Below, piece after piece: positions 45,382 to 58,160 of a stretch of 64,000 bases of DNA (the first letter of the stretch is position 1; each line of letters starts with the position of its first letter). The translations under genes were made by a program, and so were the position numbers. The stretch is from Aradus depressus (taxonomy: Eukaryota; Arthropoda; Insecta; Hemiptera; Aradidae): contig OY759224.1 of NCBI GenBank assembly GCA_963662175.1, positions 23,197,489 through 23,261,488 on the forward strand, in the 5' to 3' direction. The notes under the pieces were generated by a model. That model did not search any database and was not told where the DNA came from. It saw only the letters and a program-made list of their open reading frames with translations.

Positions 45382-46202
45382 TCACAGTAGTGTGTTTACC
45401 TCTGAAGGGATCAGACGTACAACTCAGAGCTCTCTTATTGCTACTTCACTTAAGTATCTTTTATTATTTCGTTTTATATCTAACTAATTTCATTTGGTTT
45501 TTTTTCCCCCTTTTACAGAAAATTTATTTATATTCTTTCTACGATATACTGTAGAGCCAGTTTTTATTTTTAATTTAGTACATTAGAAGACATAGTTTGT
45601 TTAATTTATTCCTTTTTGTCCTTGTACTAAGTAGTTTTTTTTTTACGATGGATAGTGATTTTCCTTCATTGATCCCCCCCAAACCTCCTGACCCACAGAA
45701 ACCCCCAGAATCTGGTAATAAAAACTTCAATTCGTGCAAAAAATATCTAATGATGGCATTAAATGGTGACAATGGATCACCATCTTTTCAAAGTTTCAAT
45801 CCATTTACAGTTTGTAAGTTCATTAAAAGCTATGCCCCTAAGACAAGTATCAAGTATTTAAGAAATGGCACAATATTATTAGTGGTGAATAATACGCAAG
45901 ATTTACAAAATTTAAATAACATCAAAGCGTATCAAAATGTACCAGTTACAATAACACCTCATAATACCCTTAATTACACCAAGGGAGTCATAACTTCTTT
46001 TGAACTTATAAACTGTTCAGAGGAAGAAATTCAAAGTGCTCTTTTTGATCAGAAAGTGGTAGCTGTAAAAATAATTTTTAGAAAAGTAAACAAAGAGAAA
46101 GTGCCAACCACTTCCCTGATCTTGACCCTTGAGACGACTGTGTTGCCAGAGAGAATAGTAGCAGAATTTTTAAATATCAAAGTTAGGAGATACATCAACT
46201 AC
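45382..46202 (+). pseudogene. 5' fragment of a non-LTR retrotransposon: 5' UTR and Gag start (copy 1)
   Basis: Begins at tcacagtagtgtgtttacct directly after satellite and ends about 46202, where satellite resumes. The Gag-like ORF starts at ATG 45648 (MDSDFPSLIPPKPPDPQKPP) and continues with YLRNGTILLVVNNTQDLQNL, TKGVITSFELINCSEEEIQS, KVPTTSLILTLETTVLPERI and LNIKVRRYI, the region just before the zinc knuckles in Jockey/CR1-type Gag. The knuckles are missing and the frame runs on into satellite, giving a 1,045-codon chimeric ORF (45597-48734). An element retaining its 5' end but not its 3' end is the reverse of normal truncation. Confidence 0.75.
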
Positions 46203-48989
46203 CGGATTTACAATCGGATTTACAAGAACATATACTGTCAAAATCACTGTGTCAGTGAGTCAGATGAGTTCTTTAGTAGGAGTGTCTACTTTCCATGTGA
46301 AGCAATTTTGTCGTATTTGTATTGGATCTACAAGAACATATACAGTCAAAATCACTGTGTCAGTGAGTCAGATGAGTTCTTTAGTAGGAGTGTCTACTTT
46401 CCATGTGAAGCAATTTTGTCGTATATGTATTGGATTTACAAGAACATATACAGTCAAAATCACTGTGTCAGTGAGTCAGATGAGTTCTTTAGTATGAGTG
46501 TCTACTTTCCATGTGAAGCAATTTTGTCGTATATGTATTGGATTTACAAGAACATATACAGTCAAAATCACTGTGTCAGTGAGTCAGATGAGTTCTTTAG
46601 TAGGAGTGTCTACTTTCCATGTGAAGCAATTTTGTCGTATATGTATTGGATTTACAAGAACATATACAGTCAAAATCACTGTGTCAGTGAGTCAGATGAG
46701 TTCTTTAGTATGAGTGTCTACTTTCCATGTGAAGCAATTTTGTCGTATATGTATTGGATTTACAAGAACATTAACTGTCAAAATCACTGTGTCAGTGAGT
46801 CAGATGAGTTCTTTAGTAGGAGTGTCTACTTTCCATGTGAAGCAATTTTGTCGTATATGTATTGGATTTACAAGAACATATACAGTCAAAATCACTGTGT
46901 CAGTGAGTCAGATGAGTTCTTTAGTAGGAGTGTCTACTTTCCATGTGAAGTAATTTTGTCGTATATGTATTGGATTTGCAAGAACATATACAGTCAAAAT
47001 AACTGTGTCAGTGAGTCAGATGAGTTCTTTAGTATGAGTGTCTACTTTCCATGTGAAGCAATTTTGTCGTATATGTATTGGATTTACAAGAACATATACT
47101 GTCAAAATCACTGTGTCAGTGAGTCAGATGAGTTCTTTAGTAGGAGTGTCTACTTTCCATGTGAAGCAATTTTGTCGTATATGTATTGGATTTACAAGAA
47201 CATATACAATCAAAATCACTGTGTCAGTGAGTCAGATGAGTTTTTTAGTAGGAGTGTCTACTTTCCATGTGAAGCAATTTTGTCGTATATGTATTGGATT
47301 TACAAGAACATATACAGTCAAAATCACTGTGTCAGTGAGTCAGATGAGTTCTTTAGTAGGAGTGTCTACTTTCCATGTGAAGCAATTTTGTCGTATATGT
47401 ATTGGATTTACAAGAACATATACAGTCAAAATCACTGTGTCAGTGAGTCAGATGAGTTCTTTAGTAGGAGTGTCTACTTTCCATGTGAAGTAATTTTGTC
47501 GTATATGTATTGGATTTGCAAGAACATATACAGTCAAAATAACTGTGTCAGTGAGTCAGATGAGTTCTTTAGTATGAGTGTCTACTTTCCATGTGAAGCA
47601 ATTTTGTCGTATATGTATTGGATTTACAAGAACATATACTGTCAAAATCACTGTGTCAGTGAGTCAGATGAGTTCTTTAGTAGGAGTGTCTACTTTCCAT
47701 GTGAAGCAATTTTGTCGTATATGTATTGGATTTACAAGAACATATACAATCAAAATCACTGTGTCAGTGAGTCAGATGAGTTTTTTAGTAGGAGTGTCTA
47801 CTTTCCATGTGAAGCAATTTTGTCGTATATGTATTGGATTTACAAGAACATATACAGTCAAAATCACTGTGTCAGTGAGTCAGATGAGTTCTTTAGTAGG
47901 AGTGTCTACTTTCCATGTGAAGCAATTTTGTCGTATATGTATTGGATTTACAAGAACATATACAGTCAAAATAACTGTGTCAGTGAGTCAGATGAGTTTT
48001 TTAGTATGAGTGTCTACTTTCCATGTGAAGCAATTTTGTCGTATATGTATTGGATTTACAAGAACATATACAGTCAAAATCACTGTGTCAGTGAGTCAGA
48101 TGAGTTCTTTAGTAGGAGTGTCTACTTTCCATGTGAAGCAATTTTGTCGCATATGTATTGGATTTACAAGAACATATACAGTCAAAATCACTGTGTCAGT
48201 GAGTCAGATGAGTTCTTTAGTAGGAGTGTCTACAATCCATGTAAAGCATTTTTGTATTATTTGTATTGGATTAACCAGAACATATACTGTCAAAATCACT
48301 GTTTTAGTGAGTCAGATGAGTCCTTTAGTAGGAGTGTCTACTTTCCATGTGAAGCAATTTTGTCGTATATGTATTGGATTTACAAGAACATATACTGTCA
48401 AAATCACTGTGTCAGTGAGTCAGATGAGTTCTTTAGTAGGAGTGTCTGCTTTCCATGTGAAGCAATTTTGTCGTATATGTATTGGATTTACAAGAACATA
48501 TACTGTCAAAATCACTGTGTCAGTCAGATGAGTTCTTTAGTAGGAGTGTCTGCTTTCCATGTGAAGCAATTTTGTCGTATTTGTATTGGATTAACAAGAA
48601 CATATACTGTCAAAATCACTGTTTTAATGAGTCAGATGAGACCTTTAGTAGGAGTGTCTGCTTTCCATGTAAAGCATTTTTGTCGTATTTGTATTGGATT
48701 AACAAGAACTTATACTGTCAAAATCACTGTTTAGATGAGTCGGATGAGTCCTTTAGTAGGAGTGTCTGCTTTCCATGTAAAGCATTTTTGTCGTATTTGT
48801 ATTGGATTAACAAGAACATATACAGACAAAATCACTGTGTCAGTGAGTCAGATGAGTTCTTTAGTATGAGTGTCTACTTTCCATGTGAAGCAATTTTGTC
48901 GTATATGTATTGGATTTACAAGAACATATACTGTCAAAATCACTGTTTTAGTGAGTCAGATGAGTCCTTTAGTAGGAGTGTCTGCTTTT

Positions 48990-49430
48990 CATGTAACTCG
49001 CTCTTTTGATAGCTTACCGCAGAACATTTTTCTCCTTTTAATTTCAAGTGTGATCAGCTGTTAGTCAAAAAATAACTCCATCTCATCCGCATTAGATATG
49101 TCCTCATCGGTGTAACGTGTCCTGTGTTTCGGTCATACGTTTTCAAACCATTCACTCGTAATTGATTGGTCAACAGCTTCTGACGCATCTGAACACATTC
49201 CATTAACACTACTGTGTCGATCTGAAACGTTGAATACTGGAAGCGATGCACTCGAGATATTCCTTTTCAAAAGCACACCAAATTCTTCAGCCTTTGCCTG
49301 AAGCATGGGCCCACTCACGGGTACAGTGTTTGCGCGTCGTTTTTAAAACCAATCCAGCAAAGCATATTCAATGTCAGTGTGATTAAATAAACGAACCTGT
49401 TTTGTCTTTTCGCACTTATTAAATTTTGAG
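48990..49430 (-). pseudogene. Tigger/pogo (CENP-B-like) transposase fragment, copy 1
   Basis: Minus strand, with frame changes: DIEYALLDWF then KRRANTVPVSGPMLQAKAEE (the second half of the CENP-B-type helix-turn-helix), SEAVDQSITSEWFENV, TRYTDEDISNADEMELFFD (the N-A-D-E motif holding the first catalytic Asp), then MFCGKLSKERVT. A stop after LFFD and small indels make it non-functional. A second long copy is at 53822-54260, and shorter copies punctuate the right half of the satellite. Confidence 0.8.
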
Positions 49431-49507
49431 AACATTTCTCTCCTTTTAATTTCAAAGAGTGATCAGCTGTTAGTCAAAAAATAACTAAAATAAAACATAT
49501 ACAGATT

Positions 49508-50095
49508 ACGTACTAAAAAAAAAAATTGGGTTAACAAAATTGAGAACCATCAATAAAATGCTTCTATTTGAGAAAGCAAACCGAACTAAATGAAAATGAC
49601 ATGTGGGATCCAAAACTGTTAGGTTCCCGTTGCATTTGTGGATGTGGAACGCTTTTTTTCATCGTATAAAAAATTTTTAAGTGACCGCAGACATAACTTT
49701 AAGGAAGAAAATAGAAAAATACTTGTTTCTTAACCTGAATTATTCACAATTGCAATAAAACTTTATATATTTTTTACTAGTTTTTTTATAACATTTGTAT
49801 GATTACAATAATTATTACCTGCATATAGATGTACAATGTAGTTAATATTTTAAAAAATAAATAAATCGTGTCTGTTAAATAGAATTTTTTCATTTTTTTC
49901 AATTTATTCTGCCTAAAAACGCATATTTCGACATGTTTTACAGCATATTTATACATATATTAATATATTATACTGCATACTACTTGCACATTTCATCATT
50001 TTAAACTGCATATTTTTAGTGCATAAAAATCCGGTCTCTACTTATTACTAAGCAATTTTAATTGTAGCACAATTTTTTTTTTTTTTTTTTGAAAG
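49508..50095. repeat. Triplicated intron segment, unit 2
   Basis: Homologue of 43638-44400. It is virtually identical to 54338-54925 (offset 4,830), with one noted change (gaactaaatg against gaactgaatg). Confidence 0.9.
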
Positions 50096-50170
50096 ATTCT
50101 ACAGAAGATCCCGCTGCAGAAGGAGGCGCTAACATTGTAACATCCATAACAACAGAGCATTCGAAGGATG
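50096..50170 (+). CDS. Putative exon, module 2, 75-nt phase 1-1 type (copy A)
   Basis: After a long T tract and gaaag, 75 nt up to the donor gtaaga, phase 1 to 1. It encodes a split Asp, then STEDPAAEGGANIVTSITTE and HSKD. It is paralogous to 44401 (shared G-A-N-I-[IV]) and identical to 54926-55000. The Cys seen in related exons is absent. The phase-symmetric duplication keeps the frame. The acceptor boundary (gaaag|att) is inferred from phase and from alignment with 44401. Confidence 0.65.
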
Positions 50171-50745
50171 GTAAGAATTTATATGAAGAAAAAAATTATT
50201 AAATGGAAGTTCATCCCATATACAGTCAAAATCACTGTTTTAGTGAGTCAGATGAGGCCAATAGTTACAATCAAAATCACTGTTTTAGAGAGTCAGATGA
50301 GTCCTATAGTTACAGTCAAAATCACTGTTTTAGTGAGTCAGATGAGTCCTTTAGTAGGAGTGTCTACAATCCATGTAAAGCATTTTTGTATTATTTGTAT
50401 TGGATTAACCAGAACATATACTGTCAAAATCACTGTTTTAGTGAGTCAGATGAGTCCTTTAGTAGGAGTGTCTGCTTTCCATGTAAAGCATTTTTGTCGT
50501 ACTCTAATTGGATTAACAAGAACATATACAGTCAAAATCATTTTTTTAGTGTGTCAGATGAGTCCTTTAATCGAAGTGTCTGTTTTCCATGTGAAGCAAT
50601 TTTGTCGTATATGTATTGGATTAACAAGAACATATACAGTCAATATCACTGTTTCAGTTAGTCAGATGAGTTCTATAGTAGGAGTGTCTGCTTTCCATGT
50701 AAACCATTTTTGTCGTATTCTAATTGGATTAACAAGAACATATAC

Positions 50746-51566
50746 TCACAGTAGTGTGTTTACCTCTGAAGGGATCAGACGTACAACTCAGAGCTCTCTT
50801 ATTGCTACTTCACTTAAGTATCTTTTATTATTTCGTTTTATATCTAACTAATTTCATTTGGTTTTTTTTCCCCCTTTTACAGAAAATTTATTTATATTCT
50901 TTCTACGATATACTGTAGAGCCAGTTTTTATTTTTAATTTAGTACATTAGAAGACATAGTTTGTTTAATTTATTCCTTTTTGTCCTTGTACTAAGTAGTT
51001 TTTTTTTTACGATGGATAGTGATTTTCCTTCATTGATCCTCCCCAAACCTCCTGACCCACAGAAACCCCCAGAATCTGGTAATAAAAACTTCAATTCGTG
51101 CAAAAAATATCTAATGATGGCATTAAATGGTGACAATGGATCACCATCTTTTCAAAGTTTCAATCCATTTACAGTTTGTAAGTTCATTAAAAGCTATGCC
51201 CCTAAGATAAGTATCAAGTATTTAAGAAATGGCACAATATTATTAGTGGTGAATAATACGCAAGATTTACAAAATTTAAATAACATCAAAGCGTATCAAA
51301 ATGTACCAGTTACAATAACACCTCATAATACCCTTAATTACACCAAGGGAGTCATAACTTCTTTTGAACTTATAAACTGTTCAGAGGAAGAAATTCAAAG
51401 TGCTCTTTTTGATCAGAAAGTGGTAGCTGTAAAAATAATTTTTAGAAAAGTAAACAAAGAGAAAGTGCCAACCACTTCCCTGATCTTGACCTTTGAGACG
51501 ACTGTGTTGCCAGAGAGAATAGTAGCAGAATTTTTAAATATCAAAGTTAGGAGATACATCAACTAC
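50746..51566 (+). pseudogene. 5' UTR and Gag start of the same non-LTR element (copy 2)
   Basis: Duplicate of 45382-46202 at an offset of 5,364 bp, with three base differences noted (I/L in the SLIxPKPP stretch, T/I in the AYAPKxSIK region, L/F in LILTxETT). It was carried by the same segmental duplication as the exon at 50096/54926. The frame again runs into satellite (50961-53837, 958 codons). Confidence 0.8.
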
Positions 51567-53821
51567 CGGATTTACAATCGGATTTACAAGAACATATACT
51601 GTCAAAATCACTGTGTCAGTGAGTCAGATGAGTTCTTTAGTAGGAGTGTCTACTTTCCATGTGAAGCAATTTTGTCGTATTTGTATTGGATCTACAAGAA
51701 CATATACAGTCAAAATCACTGTGTCAGTGAGTCAGATGAGTTCTTTAGTAGGAGTGTCTACTTTCCATGTGAAGCAATTTTGTCGTATATGTATTGGATT
51801 TACAAGAACATATACAGTCAAAATCACTGTGTCAGTGAGTCAGATGAGTTCTTTAGTATGAGTGTCTACTTTCCATGTGAAGCAATTTTGTCGTATATGT
51901 ATTGGATTTACAAGAACATATACAGTCAAAATCACTGTGTCAGTGAGTCAGATGAGTTCTTTAGTAGGAGTGTCTACTTTCCATGTGAAGCAATTTTGTC
52001 GTATATGTATTGGATTTACAAGAACATATACAGTCAAAATCACTGTGTCAGTGAGTCAGATGAGTTCTTTAGTATGAGTGTCTACTTTCCATGTGAAGCA
52101 ATTTTGTCGTATATGTATTGGATTTACAAGAACATTAACTGTCAAAATCACTGTGTCAGTGAGTCAGATGAGTTCTTTAGTAGGAGTGTCTACTTTCCAT
52201 GTGAAGCAATTTTGTCGTATATGTATTGGATTTACAAGAACATATACAGTCAAAATCACTGTGTCAGTGAGTCAGATGAGTTCTTTAGTAGGAGTGTCTA
52301 CTTTCCATGTGAAGTAATTTTGTCGTATATGTATTGGATTTGCAAGAACATATACAGTCAAAATAACTGTGTCAGTGAGTCAGATGAGTTCTTTAGTATG
52401 AGTGTCTACTTTCCATGTGAAGCAATTTTGTCGTATATGTATTGGATTTACAAGAACATATACTGTCAAAATCACTGTGTCAGTGAGTCAGATGAGTTCT
52501 TTAGTAGGAGTGTCTACTTTCCATGTGAAGCAATTTTGTCGTATATGTATTGGATTTACAAGAACATATACAATCAAAATCACTGTGTCAGTGAGTCAGA
52601 TGAGTTTTTTAGTAGGAGTGTCTACTTTCCATGTGAAGCAATTTTGTCGTATATGTATTGGATTTACAAGAACATATACAGTCAAAATCACTGTGTCAGT
52701 GAGTCAGATGAGTTCTTTAGTAGGAGTGTCTACTTTCCATGTGAAGCAATTTTGTCGTATATGTATTGGATTTACAAGAACATATACAGTCAAAATAACT
52801 GTGTCAGTGAGTCAGATGAGTTTTTTAGTATGAGTGTCTACTTTCCATGTGAAGCAATTTTGTCGTATATGTATTGGATTTACAAGAACATATACAGTCA
52901 AAATCACTGTGTCAGTGAGTCAGATGAGTTCTTTAGTAGGAGTGTCTACTTTCCATGTGAAGCAATTTTGTCGCATATGTATTGGATTTACAAGAACATA
53001 TACAGTCAAAATCACTGTGTCAGTGAGTCAGATGAGTTCTTTAGTAGGAGTGTCTACAATCCATGTAAAGCATTTTTGTATTATTTGTATTGGATTAACC
53101 AGAACATATACTGTCAAAATCACTGTTTTAGTGAGTCAGATGAGTCCTTTAGTAGGAGTGTCTACTTTCCATGTGAAGCAATTTTGTCGTATATGTATTG
53201 GATTTACAAGAACATATACTGTCAAAATCACTGTGTCAGTGAGTCAGATGAGTTCTTTAGTAGGAGTGTCTGCTTTCCATGTGAAGCAATTTTGTCGTAT
53301 ATGTATTGGATTTACAAGAACATATACTGTCAAAATCACTGTGTCAGTGAGTCAGATGAGTTCTTTAGTAGGAGTGTCTGCTTTCCATGTGAAGCAATTT
53401 TGTCGTATTTGTATTGGATTAACAAGAACATATACTGTCAAAATCACTGTTTTAATGAGTCAGATGAGACCTTTAGTAGGAGTGTCTGCTTTCCATGTAA
53501 AGCATTTTTGTCGTATTTGTATTGGATTAACAAGAACTTATACTGTCAAAATCACTGTTTAGATGAGTCGGATGAGTCCTTTAGTAGGAGTGTCTGCTTT
53601 CCATGTAAAGCATTTTTGTCGTATTTGTATTGGATTAACAAGAACATATACAGACAAAATCACTGTGTCAGTGAGTCAGATGAGTTCTTTAGTATGAGTG
53701 TCTACTTTCCATGTGAAGCAATTTTGTCGTATATGTATTGGATTTACAAGAACATATACTGTCAAAATCACTGTTTTAGTGAGTCAGATGAGTCCTTTAG
53801 TAGGAGTGTCTGCTTTTTATG

Positions 53822-54260
53822 TAACTCGCTCTTTTGATAGCTTACCGCAGAACATTTTTCTCCTTTTAATTTCAAGTGTGATCAGCTGTTAGTCAAAAAA
53901 TAACTCCATCTCATCCGCATTAGATATGTCCTCATCGGTGTAACGTGTCCTGTGTTTCGGTCATACGTTTTCAAACCATTCACTCGTAATTGATTGGTCA
54001 ACAGCTTCTGACGCATCTGAACACATTCCATTAACACTACTGTGTCGAGATCTGAAACGTTGAATACTGGAAGCGATGCACTCGAGATATTCCTTTTCAA
54101 AAGCACACCAAATTCTTCAGCCTTTGCCTGAAGCATGGGCCCACTCACGGGTACAGTGTTTGCGCGTCGTTTTTAAAACCAATCCAGCAAAGCATATTCA
54201 ATGTCAGTGTGATTAAATAAACGAACCTGTTTTGTCTTTTCGCACTTATTAAATTTTGAG
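53822..54260 (-). pseudogene. Tigger transposase fragment, copy 2
   Basis: Nearly identical to 48990-49430; it carries two additional bases (gtgtcgagatctg against gtgtcgatctg), which moves the frame change. Same motifs: SGPMLQAKAEE, NADEMELFFD, GKLSKERVT. Confidence 0.8.
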
Positions 54261-54337
54261 AACATTTCTCTCCTTTTAATTTCAAAGAGTGATCAGCTGT
54301 TAGTCAAAAAATAACTAAAATAAAACATATACAGATT

Positions 54338-54925
54338 ACGTACTAAAAAAAAAAATTGGGTTAACAAAATTGAGAACCATCAATAAAATGCTTCTATTTG
54401 AGAAAGCAAACCGAACTGAATGAAAATGACATGTGGGATCCAAAACTGTTAGGTTCCCGTTGCATTTGTGGATGTGGAACGCTTTTTTTCATCGTATAAA
54501 AAATTTTTAAGTGACCGCAGACATAACTTTAAGGAAGAAAATAGAAAAATACTTGTTTCTTAACCTGAATTATTCACAATTGCAATAAAACTTTATATAT
54601 TTTTTACTAGTTTTTTTATAACATTTGTATGATTACAATAATTATTACCTGCATATAGATGTACAATGTAGTTAATATTTTAAAAAATAAATAAATCGTG
54701 TCTGTTAAATAGAATTTTTTCATTTTTTTCAATTTATTCTGCCTAAAAACGCATATTTCGACATGTTTTACAGCATATTTATACATATATTAATATATTA
54801 TACTGCATACTACTTGCACATTTCATCATTTTAAACTGCATATTTTTAGTGCATAAAAATCCGGTCTCTACTTATTACTAAGCAATTTTAATTGTAGCAC
54901 AATTTTTTTTTTTTTTTTTTGAAAG
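54338..54925. repeat. Triplicated intron segment, unit 3
   Basis: Duplicate of 49508-50095, ending at the acceptor of the exon at 54926. Confidence 0.9.
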
Positions 54926-55000
54926 ATTCTACAGAAGATCCCGCTGCAGAAGGAGGCGCTAACATTGTAACATCCATAACAACAGAGCATTCGAAGGATG
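54926..55000 (+). CDS. Putative exon, module 2, 75-nt phase 1-1 type (copy B)
   Basis: Base-identical copy of 50096-50170, with the same acceptor context and donor gtaaga. It would lead into the 56-nt exon at 63854 (split codon G+AT, Asp). If both copies are used, the protein has two identical 25-residue segments in a row. Confidence 0.65.
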
Positions 55001-55764
55001 GTAAGAATTTATATGAAGAAAAAAATTATTAAATGGAAGTTCATCCCATATACAGTCAAAATCACTGTTTTAGTGAGTCAGATGAGGCCAATAATAGGAG
55101 TGTCTACTATCCATGTAGAGCAGTTTTGTCGAATTCTAATTGGATTAACAAGATCATATACAGTCAAAATCACTGTTTTAGTGAGTCAGATGAGGCCAAT
55201 AGTAGGAGTGTCTACTATCCATGTAGAGCAGTTTTGTCGAATTCTAATTGGATTAACAAGATCATATACAGTCAAAATCACTGTTTTAGTGAGTCAGATG
55301 AGGCCAATAGTAGGAGTGTCTACTATCCATGTTAAGCAGTTTTGTCGAATTCTAATTGGATTAACAAGATCATATACAGTCAAAATCACTGTTTTAGTGA
55401 GTCAGATGAGGCCAATAGTAGGAGTGTCTACTATCCATGTAAAGCAGTTTTGTCGTATTCTAATTGGATTAAAAAGATCATATACAGTCAAAATCACTGT
55501 TTTAGTGAGTCAGATGAGGCCAATAGTAGGAGTGACTACTATCCATGTGAAGCATTTTTGTCGTATTTGTATTGGATTTACAAGAACATATACTGTCAAA
55601 ATCACTGTGTCAGTGAGTCAGATGAGTTCTTTAGTAGGAGTGTCTGCTTTCCATGTAAAGCATTTTTGTCGTATTTGTATTGGATTAACAAGAATATTTA
55701 CTGTCAAAATCACTGTTTTAGTGAGTCAGATGAGTCCTTTAGTAGGAGTGTCTGCTTTTCATGT

Positions 55765-56080
55765 AACTAGCTCTTTTGATAGCTTACCGCAGAACATTTT
55801 TCTCCTTTTAATTTCAAAGTGTGATCAGCTGTTAGTCAAAAAATAACTCCATCTCATCCGCATTAAAAATGTCCTCATCGGTGTAACGTGTCCTGTGTTT
55901 CGGTCATACGTTTTCAACCCATTCACTCGTAATTGATAGGTCAACAGCTTCTGACGCATCTGAACACATTCCATTAACACTACTGTGTCGAGATCTGAAA
56001 CGTTGAATACTGGAAGCGATGCACTCCAGATATTCCTTTTCAGAAGCACACCAAATTCTTCAGCCTTTGCCTGAAGATGA
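55765..56080 (-). pseudogene. Short Tigger transposase fragment in satellite, copy 3
   Basis: Runs from GKLSKERVT through ADEMELFFD to LQAKAEEFGVLLKRNI, and is cut at LQ, where satellite (gagaaggagtgtctg) begins. This cut version, with tgcactccag in place of tgcactcgag, is the form repeated in copies 4-7. Confidence 0.75.
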
Positions 56081-57844
56081 GAAGGAGTGTCTGTTTTCCC
56101 TATAAAACATTTTTGTCGTATTTGTATTAGATTAAGAGGAACATATACAGTCAAAATCACTGTTTTAGTGAGTCAGATGAGACCAATAATAGGAGTGTCT
56201 ACTATCCATGTAGAGCAGTTTTGTCGAATTCTAATTGAATTAACAAGATCATATTTAGTCAAAATCACTGTTTTAGTGAGTCAGATGAGGCCAATAGTAG
56301 GAGTGTCTACTATCCATGTAAAGCAGTTTTGTCGAATTCTAATTGGATTAACAAGATCATATACAGTCAAAATCACTGTTTTAGTGAGTCAGATGAGGCC
56401 AATAGTAGGAGTGTCTACTATCCATGTAAAGCAGTTTTGTCGTATTCTAATTGGATTAAAAAGATCATATACAGTCAAAATCACTGTTTTAGTGAGTCAG
56501 ATGAGGCCAATAGTAGGAGTGACTACTATCCATGTGAAGCATTTTTGTCGTATTTGTATTGGATTTACAAGAACATATACAGTCAAAATCACTGTTTTAG
56601 TGAGTCAGATAATGCCAATAGTAGGAGTGTCTACTATCCATGTAAAGCAGTTTTGTCGTATTCTAATTGGATTAAAAAGATCATATACAGTCAAAATCAC
56701 TGTTTTAGTGAGTCAGATGAGGCCAATAGTAGGAGTGACTACTATCCATGTGAAGCATTTTTGTCGTATTTGTATTGGATTTACAAGAACATATCCTGTC
56801 AAAATCACTGTGTCAGTGAGTCAGATGAGTTCTTTAGTAGGAGTGTCTGCTTTCCATGTAAAGCATTTTTGTCGTATTTGTATTGGATTAACAAGAACAT
56901 ATACTGTCAAAATCACTGTTTTAGTGAGTCAGATGAGGCCAATAGTAGGAGTGACTACTATCCATGTGAAGCATTTTTGTCGTATTTGTATCGGATTTAC
57001 AAGAACATATACTGTCAAAATCACTGTGTCAGTGAGTCAGATGAGTTCTTTAGTAGGAGTGTCTGCTTTCCATGTAAAGCATTTTTGTCGTATTTGTATT
57101 GGATTAACAAGAATATTTACTGTCAAAATCACTGTTTTAGTGAGTCAGATGAGGCCAATAGTAGGAGTGACTACTTACTATCCATGTGAAGCATTTTTGT
57201 CGTATTCTAATTAGATTAACAAGACGTATTCTAATTAGATTAACAGTCAAAATCACTGTTTTAGTGAGTCAGATAAGGCCAATAGTAGGAGTGACTACTA
57301 TCCATGTGAAGCATTTTTGTCGTATTTGTATTGGATTTACAAGAACATATACTGTCAAAATCACTGTGTCAGTGAGTCAGATGAGTTCTTTAGTAGGAGC
57401 GTCTGCTTTCCATGTAAAGCATTTTTGTCGTATTTGTATTGGATTAACAAGAATATTTACTGACAAAATCACTGTTTTAGTGAGTCAGATGAGGCCAATA
57501 GTAGGAGTGACTACTATCCATGTAAAGCAGTTTTGTCGTATTCTAATTGGATTAAAAAGATCATATACAGTCAAAATCACTGTTTTAGTGAGTCAGATAA
57601 GGCCAATAGTAGGAGTGACTACTATCCATGTGAAGCATTTTTGTCGTATTTGTATTGGATTTACAAGAATATTTACTGACAAAATCACTGTTTTAGTGAG
57701 TCAGATGAGGCCAATAGTAGGAGTGACTACTATCCATGTAAAGCAGTTTTGTCGTATTCTAATTGGATTAAAAAGATCATATACAGTCAAAATCACTGTT
57801 TTAGTGAGTCAGATGAGTCCTTTAGTAGGAGTGTCTGCTTTCAT

Positions 57845-58160
57845 GTAACTCGCTCTTTTGATAGCTTACCGCAGAACATTTTTCTCCTTTTAATTTCAAA
57901 GTGTGATCAGCTGTTAGTCAAAAAATAACTCCATCTCATCCGCATTAAAAATGTCCTCATCGGTGTAACGTGTCCTGTGTTTCGGTCATACGTTTTCAAC
58001 CCATTCACTCGTAATTGATAGGTCAACAGCTTCTGACGCATCTGAACACATTCCATTAACACTACTGTGTCGAGATCTGAAACGTTGAATACTGGAAGCG
58101 ATGCACTCCAGATATTCCTTTTCAGAAGCACACCAAATTCTTCAGCCTTTGCCTGAAGAT
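57845..58160 (-). pseudogene. Short Tigger transposase fragment, copy 4
   Basis: Same as copy 3, 2,082 bp downstream. It starts a second higher-order unit. Confidence 0.75.

Noticed and set aside
45575..45772. 65-codon minus ORF (and its copy at 50939-51136)
   Set aside because: Antisense shadow of the Gag start, duplicated only because the whole segment is duplicated.
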